A stretch of DNA of 64,000 nt, from NCBI RefSeq assembly GCF_030864355.1, contig NC_083393.1, positions 3,162,001-3,226,000 of the forward strand, written 5' to 3'. The notes below the pieces were generated by a model. The model was not told where the DNA came from. It searched no databases and saw only the letters and a list, made by a program, of their open reading frames with translations. Origin of the DNA: Cutaneotrichosporon cavernicola. Lineage: Eukaryota; Basidiomycota; Tremellomycetes; Trichosporonales; Trichosporonaceae. The position numbers were made by a program, and so were the translations under genes. This document shows, one piece after another, positions 35,101 to 47,548 of the stretch. Positions within the stretch are counted from its first letter, which is position 1; every line of letters begins with the position of its first letter.

Positions 35101-36687
35101 AAGACGACGGGACCATCGGTGCCGACAACGACTGAGCGACGTTGGTAGAGCGAGTGACCACACTCGGGAGGCGAGACCTCGCGTCGAGGAGCAGTGCTCG
35201 GGCGCCGCCCGACCTCGGCAGTCGAGAGTAGCGGCTCTTCTTCAACCGGGAGACCGAGGTCTTTCTTGGTTTTGGCGGCTTTATCATCTCATTCGACGTC
35301 GCAGACTCGGGCTCGGCCGCCTTCAGTTTGAGATGTTCAGGCACGAGAGACCGACGTAGGAAGTTGATGCTAGCTTCGTACATGGCGCCCGACTTCTTGG
35401 CCACAATCTCAGATTGCTAAGCGTCAGGGTTGTTCACGATAGCAACTCACCAGGGTCGCTAGCTGATACACCAGCATGTTTGCAAGACGTAGCAGGATGC
35501 TCTGTTCCCGCACGTCAAACGTTTCGCGCGCTTCTTCGCCACCGATGCTCAACATGCCAAAGTCGACAAAGTCTCCATCAGGGCGGTAGTAACGAAGCGG
35601 TGCGGCGGCCAAGAACTTGCGCCCACGGCCACCCAGTCGGCATGGGTTGTTGGTAAAGCGCCAGTCTTTCTCCAAGTCCGCAACGACAAAGCACCGGCCC
35701 TCGGGGTGGAGCACTGCGTGCCCGGCAAACGACTCGCCCGTAGGGAACGACCAGCAACGAAAATTTCGGTTGGGCAGGTAGATGTCCTCTTTGTCACCGC
35801 GGAGGATGGAGACAGAAGCGCTATCGGCGCCCAAGACCTGGAGTCAGTACATTCACACGAGTTCCAGGAATAACGCACTAGCTGCGCAAGTTCGCAGTAC
35901 TTGGACAAGACAGGGAAGCACTCGCCTAGCTCGTTGGGGTCGTTGAGGCCGAGGCGTCGAAGCACCCTGGACCTCTTCTCGCGCATAGCCTGGCTCGGGT
36001 TGGGCGACGGGAGCCACCCATCCCGCTCGTAGCAGCCGCGCAGGCGCTGCCGCTCACCCATCACACAGAGATGGCCCTGGTCCTCGTCCGGCAGACATGG
36101 ACGCGGAAGCTTGACCGCATCGACGCCCTTGAACATGCGCCCAAAAGCGTTGATGGGAGCGTGCGACTGTAGAGTGGTAAACGACAGAGTATCAAGGGAA
36201 GGGAAGAGGACAAATTCTGGGTGCTGGCAGCCATCAGACTCTGGCGTGCAGTCCGGTGGTGTCATCTGTGAGCCATCGGCAGCCGTGGCCCCAAGAATGT
36301 GCAAGTCTCGCGAAGTGTCGAAAGGGATGTGTTGTTGTGTTCGCGTGGGATTATCCCCACCATTACTGTTGTCGGCTGGCGATATAAAGTCGTACGAGTC
36401 ATCGCTCTCATTGTGAATTAGGAGTTGCGAGGGTTGGGCAGCCAAATCGCCCTCTCTTGCTTCGCTGTCTGCAGACCGTCGGTCCATACCGTAACTAGAG
36501 TAAGCTAGAAAACAAACGGTACACACTATCGCAACGCGTCCTTCCACTCAGCATCGGTGGTGGGTGGCCGCTCGTGTCGCGGAATGCGGCCAACAGCGAT
36601 ACGATCCTTGGACATTGGCAACGACCCAGACGTGTGGCTCCTGCTGATAGAAAAGCGGCGCGGAGTGGATGAGCTGGATTGACTCAT
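32177..36687 (-). CDS. Hybrid histidine kinase with GAF domain and receiver domain
   Basis: A two-component sensor that should autophosphorylate on His and pass phosphate to its own receiver, then to a phosphotransfer protein (Ypd1-like). The model is complement(join(32177..35407, 35451..35837, 35879..36494, 36527..36687)), 1464 aa. A GAF domain spans about residues 150-390 (VLGADSASVSIL, CRFVVADL-like core). The dimerisation helix has the phospho-acceptor in AHELRTPLHQIL (His about 755). The ATPase N box is IANAYRYV (about 915), G1 is DNGRGM and G2 is TGSGLSVHLAYRIIDLMGG. The receiver has VEDNVVNRK, the phospho-acceptor Asp in LLDINMPKMDG (about 1373) and the Lys in WLTKPCS. A single hydrophobic stretch lies near residue 720, so it may be cytosolic. 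The ligand is unknown. Confidence 0.92.
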
Positions 36688-39403
36688 GATGAGATGCGTC
36701 TCATCTAGAGATGAGATGGAAGATACAAGAATGCGGGCAAGGTTGATTGGGGTATGAACGACGTAGCCTGAGGTGAGGTGGGGCTCAGTTAACCGATTGA
36801 CGTGGCTAACTCGATTGACGTGCGCTTCTGGATGGGGAAAGGGATGGTGACTTGGGATTCAGTTGAGGTCGTGTTGGTTTGTGTTTTCAAAGGTTGAGTA
36901 GTGTATGGAGACGAGGAAGGAGCGACGAGGGCTCGGTTGATGAGCAAGGTAAGGTTGGCCTTTGGGTTGTAGCATGCCTTGAATGAAGGCTTTGATTGAA
37001 ACAGGCTCACTCCAATCCTCACCACTACCAACTTGATAGAGCCTGACTCTGACTCTACTCGGCTGACCCTACCACTACTTGGTCGAGGGTTTGCTTCCGC
37101 TTCTCAGGTCGATCATGCCGTTCAGGACCCCAGCCGATCTTGCGCCACAACTGAGCCACGGCCCAGTGTTGAGAATTGAATCCATAATTACACGTCATTA
37201 TAACAATATACATAAGAAATGCGCCAATAGCAATGCTGTGATAAGGGTGGTCATTGTGCGTTCACTGTGCAACCCAAAAGTTCATTGTACCGTGACATAG
37301 CATGCGAAGATGGGCAGAGGATCGCTTCAGCTGGGTCTGGACGTGGGAGAGCCGGAGTTCCAGATCCTTGCGATGCGAACAACTGAGCATGGAACCAGAA
37401 GTGATGGTGAGATGTGTTGGTGCCAATGTGCAATGTGCGACGTTGGCCAGAAGAAGGATCAGCACGTCAGTACATATCACACAAGAGTCACGGATCTGTG
37501 TATGGGGCATGTGACATTCGGATATCATACGGTGTACAGATAGATGCCAAGCTCGTGCGGATTATGTCGTTGTGCGGATCGCAATGTTCTCTCCTTGGCA
37601 AACTGCGATATGCGATGATGCGATGGACGAGGGACGTGGTACATATCCTGAATCCTGATCATCTGCGCCGGATGTTACGATAAGCTGAGATCCGTGGGGT
37701 TGGTTGACTGCACAGCAAGATCGGGGCGACAAGAATGAGCGAGATCAGATTCAGACAACAACACAAGACAAACACAAATACTCAAACACACACCGGTCAT
37801 GAGCGAGTTGTTGTTGTGCCTGGTCGGTGTTGGTGTTATGCATGGCTTGGGAGTTGGATTGCATATCCAAGAATCCCACGCCCTGAAGCTCACCTTGTAA
37901 ACTGGGCAACTCTTCAAAGGTTCCTGTCCAAGGCAATATCGCAAAGAGAGTTTGTAATGTGAGTCAACACTGTTTGTGCTGTCCGTTAAATAACTGCCTT
38001 TGCAGCCAGCCTCCAAGGTTGTCAGCTGACAACCTACAACTGATCTTGTGACTTTCTGACGGCCACGGTCGCGTGGGAAACTGTGGCTGATGCATAGGGG
38101 GCGTTTGGGGAACCGAGGAGGGGTAATCATCCGAGACACACGGAGACGGGCATTCGGGACTACTGTATTTGAGTTGAGTGGCTTGGTGGGCAGCAGGTAC
38201 CATTTTATAGTGGTTGGGTGCATGGGTGGTTGGGAACTCGATAGTTTAAATGGTGTACACACTTTTGTCAAGACCGCTCTGCTCTGCACCGCCTACCGAT
38301 GCGATGAGCCCAGGATCCAAAGGGTAAGAGGTTTCCGCCGGAATAAAACAAAATGTTTAGAGGATACTCTGCTGCATTGTTTCATCAGGCCAAGTGACAA
38401 AGTTAACCCTACACCGGAACGCCCCGATGCTTCGGATAGAAGGGAACAAGTGTGGGACGGACGAGGTAAGGAGTAAGAGGAGCGCTGGTACAGATACCCT
38501 GTTGTAATTGTGTAGAGGTCCAGAATGCCAAGAATCCGGGGTGTGGCCAAAAAAACCGCACATGCTGTTGAGGGCCACTGTGCCAAGTGCCTGATAATGG
38601 TAAGAGGTTTGTTTACTGCACAGCCCAATGGCCCAATGGAATGGGGTAACATGTGTTAAGCCCCTGAAAGCACCGATACAAAGGACCCTTAAGGTCTCTA
38701 GAACGCCCTCTTGCACATCGTGTACCCACAGATCCCACAGAGAATCTCTTGGCATTAACGCCCACTGCTACTCCCAGTCCCATTGCCGTTGGAACCTCCA
38801 CTCGCAAGAGACCCGTGCGGATTGTGACTGTGAATTGAACCTGACGCTTTGGTCTGAACCAGAATTGCATGTTGACCAAGCTTGATGCTTACCAACGGAG
38901 TAGAGTATGTCGGGGCTGGATGTTGTGATCGCCTGAATCGCAAAGACAGCCACAGGTTACCCCAAGCAACTGTGATTGGCATGATTGGCGTCATTCTCGG
39001 TCATAAACCTAACTCCTAGAGTTAGAATCGGCCCGAGAGAGGCGCAAGCTCGTAGACAGACTTGTAAACCCTGAGGTACAGCAAAAGCGCCACCGAGCGG
39101 GTTGAAGCCCTTGCAGCTTAAGGTCCAAGGTCCCTTAAGTCTTGGATGCACGATTTTAAAATGAACCATAAATCATTGGAGGCTTTGAGTCAAAGTCTGG
39201 GAGGGCAAAGTGGCTTGGCAGGAAGATTATGAGGGTGGTCACTGCCTTCTTTCCGCCCTATCACTCGGCCGGAAACCCCCCATATCTGCCGCAACTTGCC
39301 GTACACACTAGCTGGTAGATGGTACACTGACCTGAATGGCTGAGCAAGGAAAGGCTAGGTAGCAAAGCCAAGCCAACTCGGAGGTAACATGCACTGCTCC
39401 CAT

Positions 39404-39421
39404 AACACACACACACACACA
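39404..39421 (+). repeat. (AC)n microsatellite
   Basis: An alternating AC run of about 18 bp lies upstream of the chitin deacetylase leader. Confidence 0.8.
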
Positions 39422-39484
39422 AGTGTGGTCATTCTCATTCTCTCTAGCATCGCCTTCTTCATTCTTCATCACCTCCTTATTACC

Positions 39485-39720
39485 TATCCATCTCTCTTTC
39501 TCTATCTCTCTCTCTCTCTATCTCTTTCCCTTGCCTTACCACATCTGTCTTTAACTCTTTCACTCTCTACATTCAACTCGCCTTCTTTTTTCGCTCCAAG
39601 CGGCTTTAAAGGACACTATTACGCCCACTGCTTCACCTCATCCTCCCGTTCTTCAAGCTCCATCGCGCTTTACCTCCATTCTCCTCCTCCCCTCCTCCCC
39701 CCCTTTTGCCTGCCTTCACC
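39485..39720 (+). promoter_or_regulatory. Pyrimidine-rich (CT)n leader of the chitin deacetylase gene
   Basis: This stretch is almost pure pyrimidine in parts: TCTCTCTCTCTCTA at 39500-39530 and CCTCCTCCCCTCCTCCCCCCC just before the ATG. It is typical of the core promoter or 5' leader of strongly expressed fungal genes. Confidence 0.55.
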
Positions 39721-41085
39721 ATGCTCCTCAACCTCGCCCTCCTCGCCGCCCCCCTTGTGGCCGCGGCTCCCTCGTCGTGGTTCCAGCCTCGGGACTCTGA
39801 CATCCACAACCTCTTTAAGCGTCAGGGTCCCGCCCCCGACCCAGCCAAGCCTGGTAAGCCACACTTACTTGACCCCCTCCGGTCAACGATCATAGCGCTG
39901 ATAGCCAAGACTTTGCCTCGCACTACCCTGCTGTTGGGCGCGTGGCCAACGGCACTCTTCCCCAGGCCTGGGTTGACAAGTACAACAAGGTCAAGGCGGA
40001 GGGCAAGATTCCGTCGCCCGACGTCAACCCTGTTGCGACTAAACGCAACGGCAACCCAGTCTACGAGGGTCGCGATGGCGCCGACAAGTCGATCTGCGCT
40101 TTCAACACTGGCTGCCACACCGACGACGACTACTTCCTTGCGCCGGATGGTACTTTTGTTGTACGTGCCTACTGTGTGCCTCTCTCGGGTCTGTACTAAC
40201 ACTGTGCAGCTCACCTTTGACGATGGGCCTACCCCGGCGTCGCCCGCGCTCTACGACTTTATGCAGGAGCACAATATCACCCGCCAGGCGACCCACTTCA
40301 TGATTGGCGGCAACATTGCCGCTGACCCTATCACCATGCAGCGTGCGTTCACCCAGGGTGGTCACATTGCCGTCCACACATGGTCGCACCCCCAGATGAC
40401 CACGCTCTCGGACGAGGCTGTCATGGGTGAGCTCGGTTGGACTATGCAGGTCATCGCCGACCTGACTGGTGGCCGTGTCCCTGCCTACTGGCGCCCCTCG
40501 TACGGTGACACGGACAACCGTGTCCGCGCCATTGCCAAGAACGTATTTGGCATGGACTGCGTCCTCTGGAACCGTGACACGAACGACTGGAAGATTGGCC
40601 AGGACCAGACCGTTGAGGGCACTCGCAAGATCATGCAGGAGTGGTGGGTCGGCCCCAAGTCTCCCGGTATCCTCGCCCTCGAGCACGAGCTCAACAAGGA
40701 CTGCGTCGACGTCTTCATCGCCGAGTACCCTGCCGCTATCGAGAATGGCTGGCAGATGAAGTCGGTTGCCGACGCCTACGGCCTCAAGTGGTACCAGAAC
40801 GCCGACAGCAACGAGGGCCCCGTCACCAACTTCACCATTGCCAAGGACACCCAGGCCAACCTCAACCTGAGCGCGCCCATTCTGGGTGCCTCGTCGAGTG
40901 TCGCCCCTTCGGCCTCGTCCAACGTCAGCGGAACTGATGGCGCCAACCCCAACGCCACCGCGTCGGGCTCGGCTGGCGCGGGCTCGGCTTCGGCTTCGGC
41001 CCCCCCCAAGAGCGCCGCATCGGCGCTCGCGATCCCCGGCCTTGCGTCGCTCCTTGTGGGTGCGCTTGCCGTTGTCGCACTCTAG
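39721..41085 (+). CDS. CDA2: Chitin deacetylase (NodB-type polysaccharide deacetylase), GPI-anchored
   Basis: The enzyme removes acetyl groups from chitin to make chitosan in the cell wall. The model is join(39721..39853, 39910..40160, 40210..41085), 419 aa. A signal peptide (MLLNLALLAAPLVAAAPS) is followed by a dibasic-like KRQ site. The NodB domain begins LTFDDGPTPASP (metal-binding Asp at about residue 133) and has the HTWSHPQMTTL motif (His at about 184 and 188) and WRPSYGDTDNRVR. A Ser/Ala/Gly-rich linker and a C-terminal hydrophobic segment ending VVAL indicate a GPI-anchor signal. This arrangement matches cryptococcal Cda2/MP98-type mannoproteins. Which of the several CDA paralogues it is remains uncertain. 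Confidence 0.9.
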   Translation: MLLNLALLAAPLVAAAPSSWFQPRDSDIHNLFKRQGPAPDPAKPGKPHLLDPLRSTIIALIAKTLPRTTLLLGAWPTALFPRPGLTSTTRSRRRARFRRPTSTLLRLNATATQSTRVAMAPTSRSALSTLAATPTTTTSLRRMVLLLYVPTVCLSRVCTNTVQLTFDDGPTPASPALYDFMQEHNITRQATHFMIGGNIAADPITMQRAFTQGGHIAVHTWSHPQMTTLSDEAVMGELGWTMQVIADLTGGRVPAYWRPSYGDTDNRVRAIAKNVFGMDCVLWNRDTNDWKIGQDQTVEGTRKIMQEWWVGPKSPGILALEHELNKDCVDVFIAEYPAAIENGWQMKSVADAYGLKWYQNADSNEGPVTNFTIAKDTQANLNLSAPILGASSSVAPSASSNVSGTDGANPNATASGSAGAGSASASAPPKSAASALAIPGLASLLVGALAVVAL

Positions 41086-41394
41086 ACGGACATTGATTCG
41101 ACTTATCACGCATTGCATACTACACCTCGGCAGGGACTCTTGACGCAGGTAGATGATGACCTCGTTCTCTTCATGTAGAGTCTCGTCTTCCATAGCCTAA
41201 TTCAACTAGTAATTCTACGTGTGGCCGTTTGGCTGTCTTGTGGTGAACCTCTGTTCTGTTCTTGTTTCGACAAGCCGAGCATGGCCGCGCGTCGATCCGT
41301 TGATTCATCAGTCGTCAGGAAACATCAACGCGCCCCGACTCGCAAGCATCATCATGCCCCTAACACACAATACGCCAAGACCATCTACCCCTGA

Positions 41395-41475
41395 GGGTGC
41401 GAGGGTGGGCGAGGGCGAGCAAGGACGGGCGAGGGCGGGCGAGGACGGGCCAGGGCGGGGAAGGGTGGGTGAGGG
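41395..41475 (+). repeat. G-rich GGGCGAGGACGG imperfect tandem repeat
   Basis: About seven imperfect units of GGGCGAGG(A/G)C follow each other. The regularly spaced G runs make it a potential quadruplex former. Confidence 0.7.
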
Positions 41476-41783
41476 TCTAAGGTGCCGGCGGATCAACTTG
41501 CCGGACAAGGGCGCAGCGCGGCGCATGATGGACAATGGGAATCGTACAGCCGCGGCAAACCGCGTGCGAGTGCGAGTGCGAGTGAGGTGGGGGCGAGTGC
41601 GAGTGACGCGGGAGCGAGTACGACGCCGTTCGTCATTGTCGCTTGCAAGCAGAGTGCGAGGGTCCGGGCGCCCGATGATGTGGAATCCAGACGGCGTGGA
41701 ATCAAGACGTGGAATCAAGATCACGGCAGATGACACCGATATGCCCTCTCGGCCGCTGATATGTCTACATGTCTACATGGGCG

Positions 41784-41822
41784 CATACATGACCATACAT
41801 GGCAATACATGGCCATACATGG
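41784..41822 (+). repeat. ATACATGGC(CA/AA) tandem repeat
   Basis: Four approximately 11-bp units of CATACATGGC(C/A)A follow each other with few mismatches. Confidence 0.75.
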
Positions 41823-42400
41823 CACACGCCGCGTGACGGTCATGACGGCCCGATCTGACGAGTGCAACGTGACGCGAGTCGAGATGGCCTTGGAGTGCGC
41901 CGATCTATTGCCATGCACAGAAGGATAGTCTGGAGTCGATGCGATGATCCGCTGGTCGCGAGACCAGTCGGGCGGCTGTGGGTACTTGGGTCGGACTCTA
42001 AAGACCGCTTGAGCCTCTTCATCTCGCCTTGGTCGCTTTGCCTCACCTCGCGGCGGCGGGTGAGCTCCTACAACTACTACTGCTCGCCACGGACAGGAAC
42101 TAAGGCTGCCAAGTACACAATCAGACGATGACGTTCGCAAGAGAAATTGCACCCCGCATCGACCACGTCTCGCCTCTGAACCCCGCTTCTGAACCCTTGG
42201 GCCAGCACGTGTCAACGCCAAGCCAAGGCTACTCATAGCACCGTACCTCTTGGAGACATCGCCACCCAAAGCCCCAATACCCAACGCGACTCAATAGAAC
42301 CGACCTGCTCCAGTAGACGAACACATGCAGAAAAGCTATTCGGCCTATGGCCAGAGTGAGTTTTGGGTGGTGGCAAAGCCGAGGGCCGCCCCAACAACGT

Positions 42401-43973
42401 CTACTCGTCCTCGTCCTCGCTATCCTCCTCGAGGAAGTCGACGAGCGCCTGGGTCACCTTGAGGAAGTGCTGCTTGCCCTGGGGCTTGGCGCCCTTCTGG
42501 TGCCAGTAGATGACAGCCTGGTCGCTGACGCAGTCGGCGTTGTACAGAACCTTGACGAGCTGGGGGAACGCCTTGAGGATACGCGTCTCCTGGTAGCAGT
42601 AGACCTGGGCCGTGTTGAGGACGTTGACCTGCGCCTTGGCGCTGAGGGCAAACGGCTCGAGGGACGGCGCGAGACGCGAGACGTACTGCACGACGTTAGT
42701 GTCGAGCTGGTCGCCGCGGGCGGTCCAGTCGAACGCGCCCATCCAGCCCAGCCAGATCCACTCGCACAGGTCGGCCTCCGGAACGGGGTTCTCGGCCTGC
42801 TGGGTCTTGAGGTGCTCAATAATCTGGGGTTAGGGGGTTGTCCACGAAGAGCAAGCAAATTAAACAGGGATGGAACCCAAGGCAATATAGAGGAGATACT
42901 CACAACCTCGTTAGTCTCCTCGTCATTGATCATGCGGGTGATAGTGCTAATGGTGTTGGTTCTGACGCCACTAAGCGCCGCCTTGGCGTACCAGTCGACA
43001 ACCTGAGTGAGCCCTTCCTTCTTGAAGTGGGCCTCGAGGGTGGCACGGTCGCGGCTCTGCTGGGGGAACACGGCGAGGATATCGCGCAACCCAGACTTGC
43101 GGAGGTTGGAGCTGAGGTGCTCGATGCTCTGCTTCGATAGGTAGGTGTGGAAGAAAGCAGTGAGGAAGCTGAGAGCGACGCCGTCCTTGACGACGTGGTC
43201 CTTGGCAAGCGACTGGAGGCACTTGGCCTGGATGCCAACGTCGGCGACGAAGAGCGCGACGGCCTCGGCGAGCTTGGCGCGCTGCGACGGGTTCCACTTG
43301 GGGATGTAGCCGAGGAGGTCGGGGAGGAAGGTCTCCTCAAGCGGCTTCTGGAGGTAGCGGTAGCGCTGGATGACGCGCTGGAGGACCTCGACAATGCCCT
43401 TGACCGGGTTCCAGTCGCCGAGCTCCGAGTCGTCCTGTAGAATAAAGAAGGGGCTGCGCTTCTCGTCGACGTAGCTGCCACCAGGCTGGAGGAGGCCACC
43501 GACAAACAGCAGCTCGAAGAGCTGCTCCGAGTACTTGAGGAACTCGAGCGAAGCGCCTGCCTGCACGAGCTTGGTTACAAGCGCATCGTTGGTGGGGGGG
43601 TTCGGGACAACCTCAAGATAAAGGAGGAGCGAGTCACGGAAAGCTATAGGTTAGCACGAGTGCTGCTGGATGGGTGGATCGCAAGGGAGGCCAGAGAAGG
43701 AAGGTTAGAAGGGCATGAGAAGCTGCACCACGCCAGCAACAAACGCGCGCGCCATCCACCGTCTAGCGATAACGCGTCCTAGTCGCCACAGACATGTTTG
43801 CCACTCTTTCGCCACTGTGGATGTGTTCCACGACAAGACCCACCTTCAGGCTCAAACTTGGCCGCAGCCTTGGCCTGGCCTTTGCGTTGCCTAATGCGCA
43901 CACCACTTAGGGTCGGTTTGGCCGCTGCACCGCTGGCATTACCGGGGGTTGACGAAGTGGGCGTGTGGGACAT
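42401..43973 (-). CDS. eIF5-mimic protein (BZW1/2 family, W2 domain)
   Basis: The model is complement(join(42401..42823, 42904..43643, 43844..43973)), 430 aa. The N-terminal KPTLSGVRIRQRKGQAKAAAKFEPEAFRDSL is the conserved opening of the BZW family. The middle is all-helical. The C-terminal W2 (eIF5C) domain holds WIWLGWMGAFDW and ends in acidic/aromatic boxes (ALVDFLEEDSEDEDE). Such proteins bind eIF2 and eIF3 and compete with eIF5, raising start-codon stringency. The function is known from animals and some fungi. Many ascomycete yeasts lack it, so its presence here fits a basidiomycete. Introns are 200 and 80 nt. Confidence 0.88.
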
Positions 43974-44601
43974 GCAATGGGGCTCGGTGTTCGAGAGAAA
44001 AGGAGTGGTGTATGAGAGGATGAAGAGGGGATGGAATCTGAACAGTGACGAAGAAAGGATGTGCTGAATGGAATCACAGGTACCGACGCTGACAGTACTC
44101 TTCACTTAATCCACACTCCCCCTGAGCGGCGGCAAATTGCCTCCACATGGCATGTGGCGCAATCGAGTTCTAGTCACAAGATCACAAACTACCACACTAA
44201 ACTCTGACTCAATGCTCTGCTCCGTTCAACTCTCACAACTGGAGACTAGGAACACTCTCCCAAACGCGCACAAAGATCTACCCGCTCTAACCCATGATCA
44301 CAACCCTTCTCCCCCTAGGCACAAGTACCGTCTGTCATTACTTCAGACTGCTATGCATCGACTACAATGGCCCAAAGATTCACTCCCCGCCGGTTGTACG
44401 GGGAACAGGATGGAATACGTGAGAGGAGGAGGACGAGAAGCATAGATACTTCACGTCGCAGTTTGGTGATACGTATCAACAGAAGGCCTTCAGGAGATGT
44501 TGAGGCCTGCTTGTTAATTACCGTGGTCACAAGTAATGCAGACAATAGCTCACCTGCGGTTCGTTGTAGTGCTGGCCTGCAACTCACGTAGACTATGAGA
44601 T
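43974..44601. other. Promoter of the eIF5-mimic gene, otherwise gene-free
   Basis: This 628-bp stretch lies between two minus-strand genes and should hold the BZW promoter and the KH gene terminator. Nothing else is seen. Confidence 0.45.
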
Positions 44602-45838
44602 TTACACGTCACCAGCCTCAGCGGTCTGGTTAACGCCTATTTGTCAGTTTGAAGCCACTACTGCTTGAACTCACGACGCTCCTTCTCCGACTCGAGCTGC
44701 GAGTAGAGGAGCATGAGCGCACGCTCAGTCGACTCGGGCGTGCCGACGATGGTGAACATGCGCTCGCCGGTCTCGTCGTGGGGGACCTTGGCGATCGAGA
44801 TGCGCGAGCCCGAGAGACGACGGATCTCGGTAATCTTGGAGCCGCCGCGGCCACTGGAATGTCAGCCCGCATGTCAAGCACACATCAGCAGAACCGTGTC
44901 ACTCACATGATGCAGCCAACCATGTCGCTGGGGATCGAGATGTTCTGGGTGCGGAGGTTGGGGTCGTTGAGAGGAGGGCTGGTCTGCGACTCAGACATGC
45001 GACGCTCGCCAGTGCCGGCAGAAATCGAGCCACGCGAGACGCGGCGGTCGCCAAAGTTAGGCTGCTGAGCGTTGAAAGCACCCATCGACGTGCGGCGGAT
45101 GCCACCAGTGGGGCCAGTAACGGTCTGCGCGCCTAGGCCGCCAGCGAGGACACCGGCGTCGCCGCCGGCACCGGGGTGGTACTGGACGGTACCGACGTTG
45201 CGCTCCCAGTCCTCGAGAAGGCACTTGGAGATCTCGCAGACGGCAGTCTTGATCGCGTCCTGGGCACCCTGGACCTCGACAACACGCTCAGTCGACTGAG
45301 GAAGCATCTCCTTGGACGCGACCATGCGCGCACCCGACATGTCCTGGATCTGCTTGATCTTGACGCCCTGGCGACCAATGACCGTGCCCATGAGGTTGTG
45401 GCTAATGAGGAGACGGATCGAGGTGAAAGCGATGGCCGGGGGAGGGGGGAGAGACGAGTCGGACAGAGGCGTCTCGAGGAGAAGACGCGCAATTTCAGAG
45501 TACGCCGCAGCGATGGCATCCGGGTCGCCAGAGATGCTGAGAACACGGTCCTGGACGCCAGGAACGACCTTGGAGACGCCAGCCTTGCAGTTGGCGACGG
45601 CGCGAACGTTGGCGATTGTGGCGCCGGCCTTGCCAATGATTATGCCAGCCTCCTTGGTGGAAACGAGGGCACGGAGGGTTAGCTCCTCGGGGACCGAGTT
45701 GACCTGGTGGTCCACAGGGGACGAGGGAGCGGCAACGTCTTGTGTAAGTGACGCGTGCGGAGGGGATGACGCGAGGAAGGAAAGTGCGGCGCGTCGATTC
45801 TGACAAGCACAGTCTTGGCACTCACCAGAGTCGGCCAT
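44602..45838 (-). CDS. Triple KH-domain RNA-binding protein (PCBP/Rnc1-like)
   Basis: The model is complement(join(44602..44636, 44675..44853, 44907..45738, 45826..45838)), 352 aa. Three KH domains carry their GxxG RNA-binding loops: GKAG (first), GRQG (second) and GRGG (third, rebuilt across a splice junction). The layout of two adjacent KH domains, a Gly/Ser-rich linker and a third KH is that of poly(rC)-binding proteins and S. pombe Rnc1, which control mRNA stability. The first exon is only 13 nt. The first intron (45739..45825, 87 nt) is a multiple of three without a stop, so retention would insert 29 residues including CQDCAC. Retaining the last intron gives the ending FKQ instead of VNQTAEAGDV. 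RNA targets are unknown. Confidence 0.88.

Positions 45839-47548
<1,710 letters not shown>

Larger units (their letters stand above)
36688..39720. other. 3-kb gene-poor region between the kinase and chitin deacetylase
   Basis: The longest gene-free stretch in the window. It holds both upstream regions of two outward-facing genes, but 3 kb far exceeds other promoters here. The many short ORFs (up to about 200 codons) have poor codon bias and no domain. It includes an (AC)n microsatellite at about 39404-39421 and a CT-rich leader at 39485-39720 before the chitin deacetylase start. GC content appears lower than in the coding blocks. No RNA gene was recognised. Confidence 0.4.
41086..42400. other. 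Convergent 1.3-kb spacer with several simple repeats
   Basis: The spacer lies between two genes that end towards each other. It contains a GGGCGAGGRCGGGC-type repeat (41395-41475), a CGAGTG/GTGCGA repeat (41568-41615) and a CATACATGGC repeat (41784-41822). No gene is recognised despite several short ORFs. Confidence 0.5.

Noticed and set aside
37675..38289. 204-codon minus-strand ORF in the gene-free region
   Set aside because: Poor codon bias, unusual composition and no domain; a start context and splice signals are also lacking.
38659..38675. ctgaaagcaccg, a string found in fungal 5S rRNA
   Set aside because: Only about 12 bases match; the flanking sequence does not continue as 5S rRNA, so it is probably coincidence.
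40102..41193. 363-codon antisense frame over chitin deacetylase
   Set aside because: It is the mirror of a confirmed NodB domain, with no independent support.
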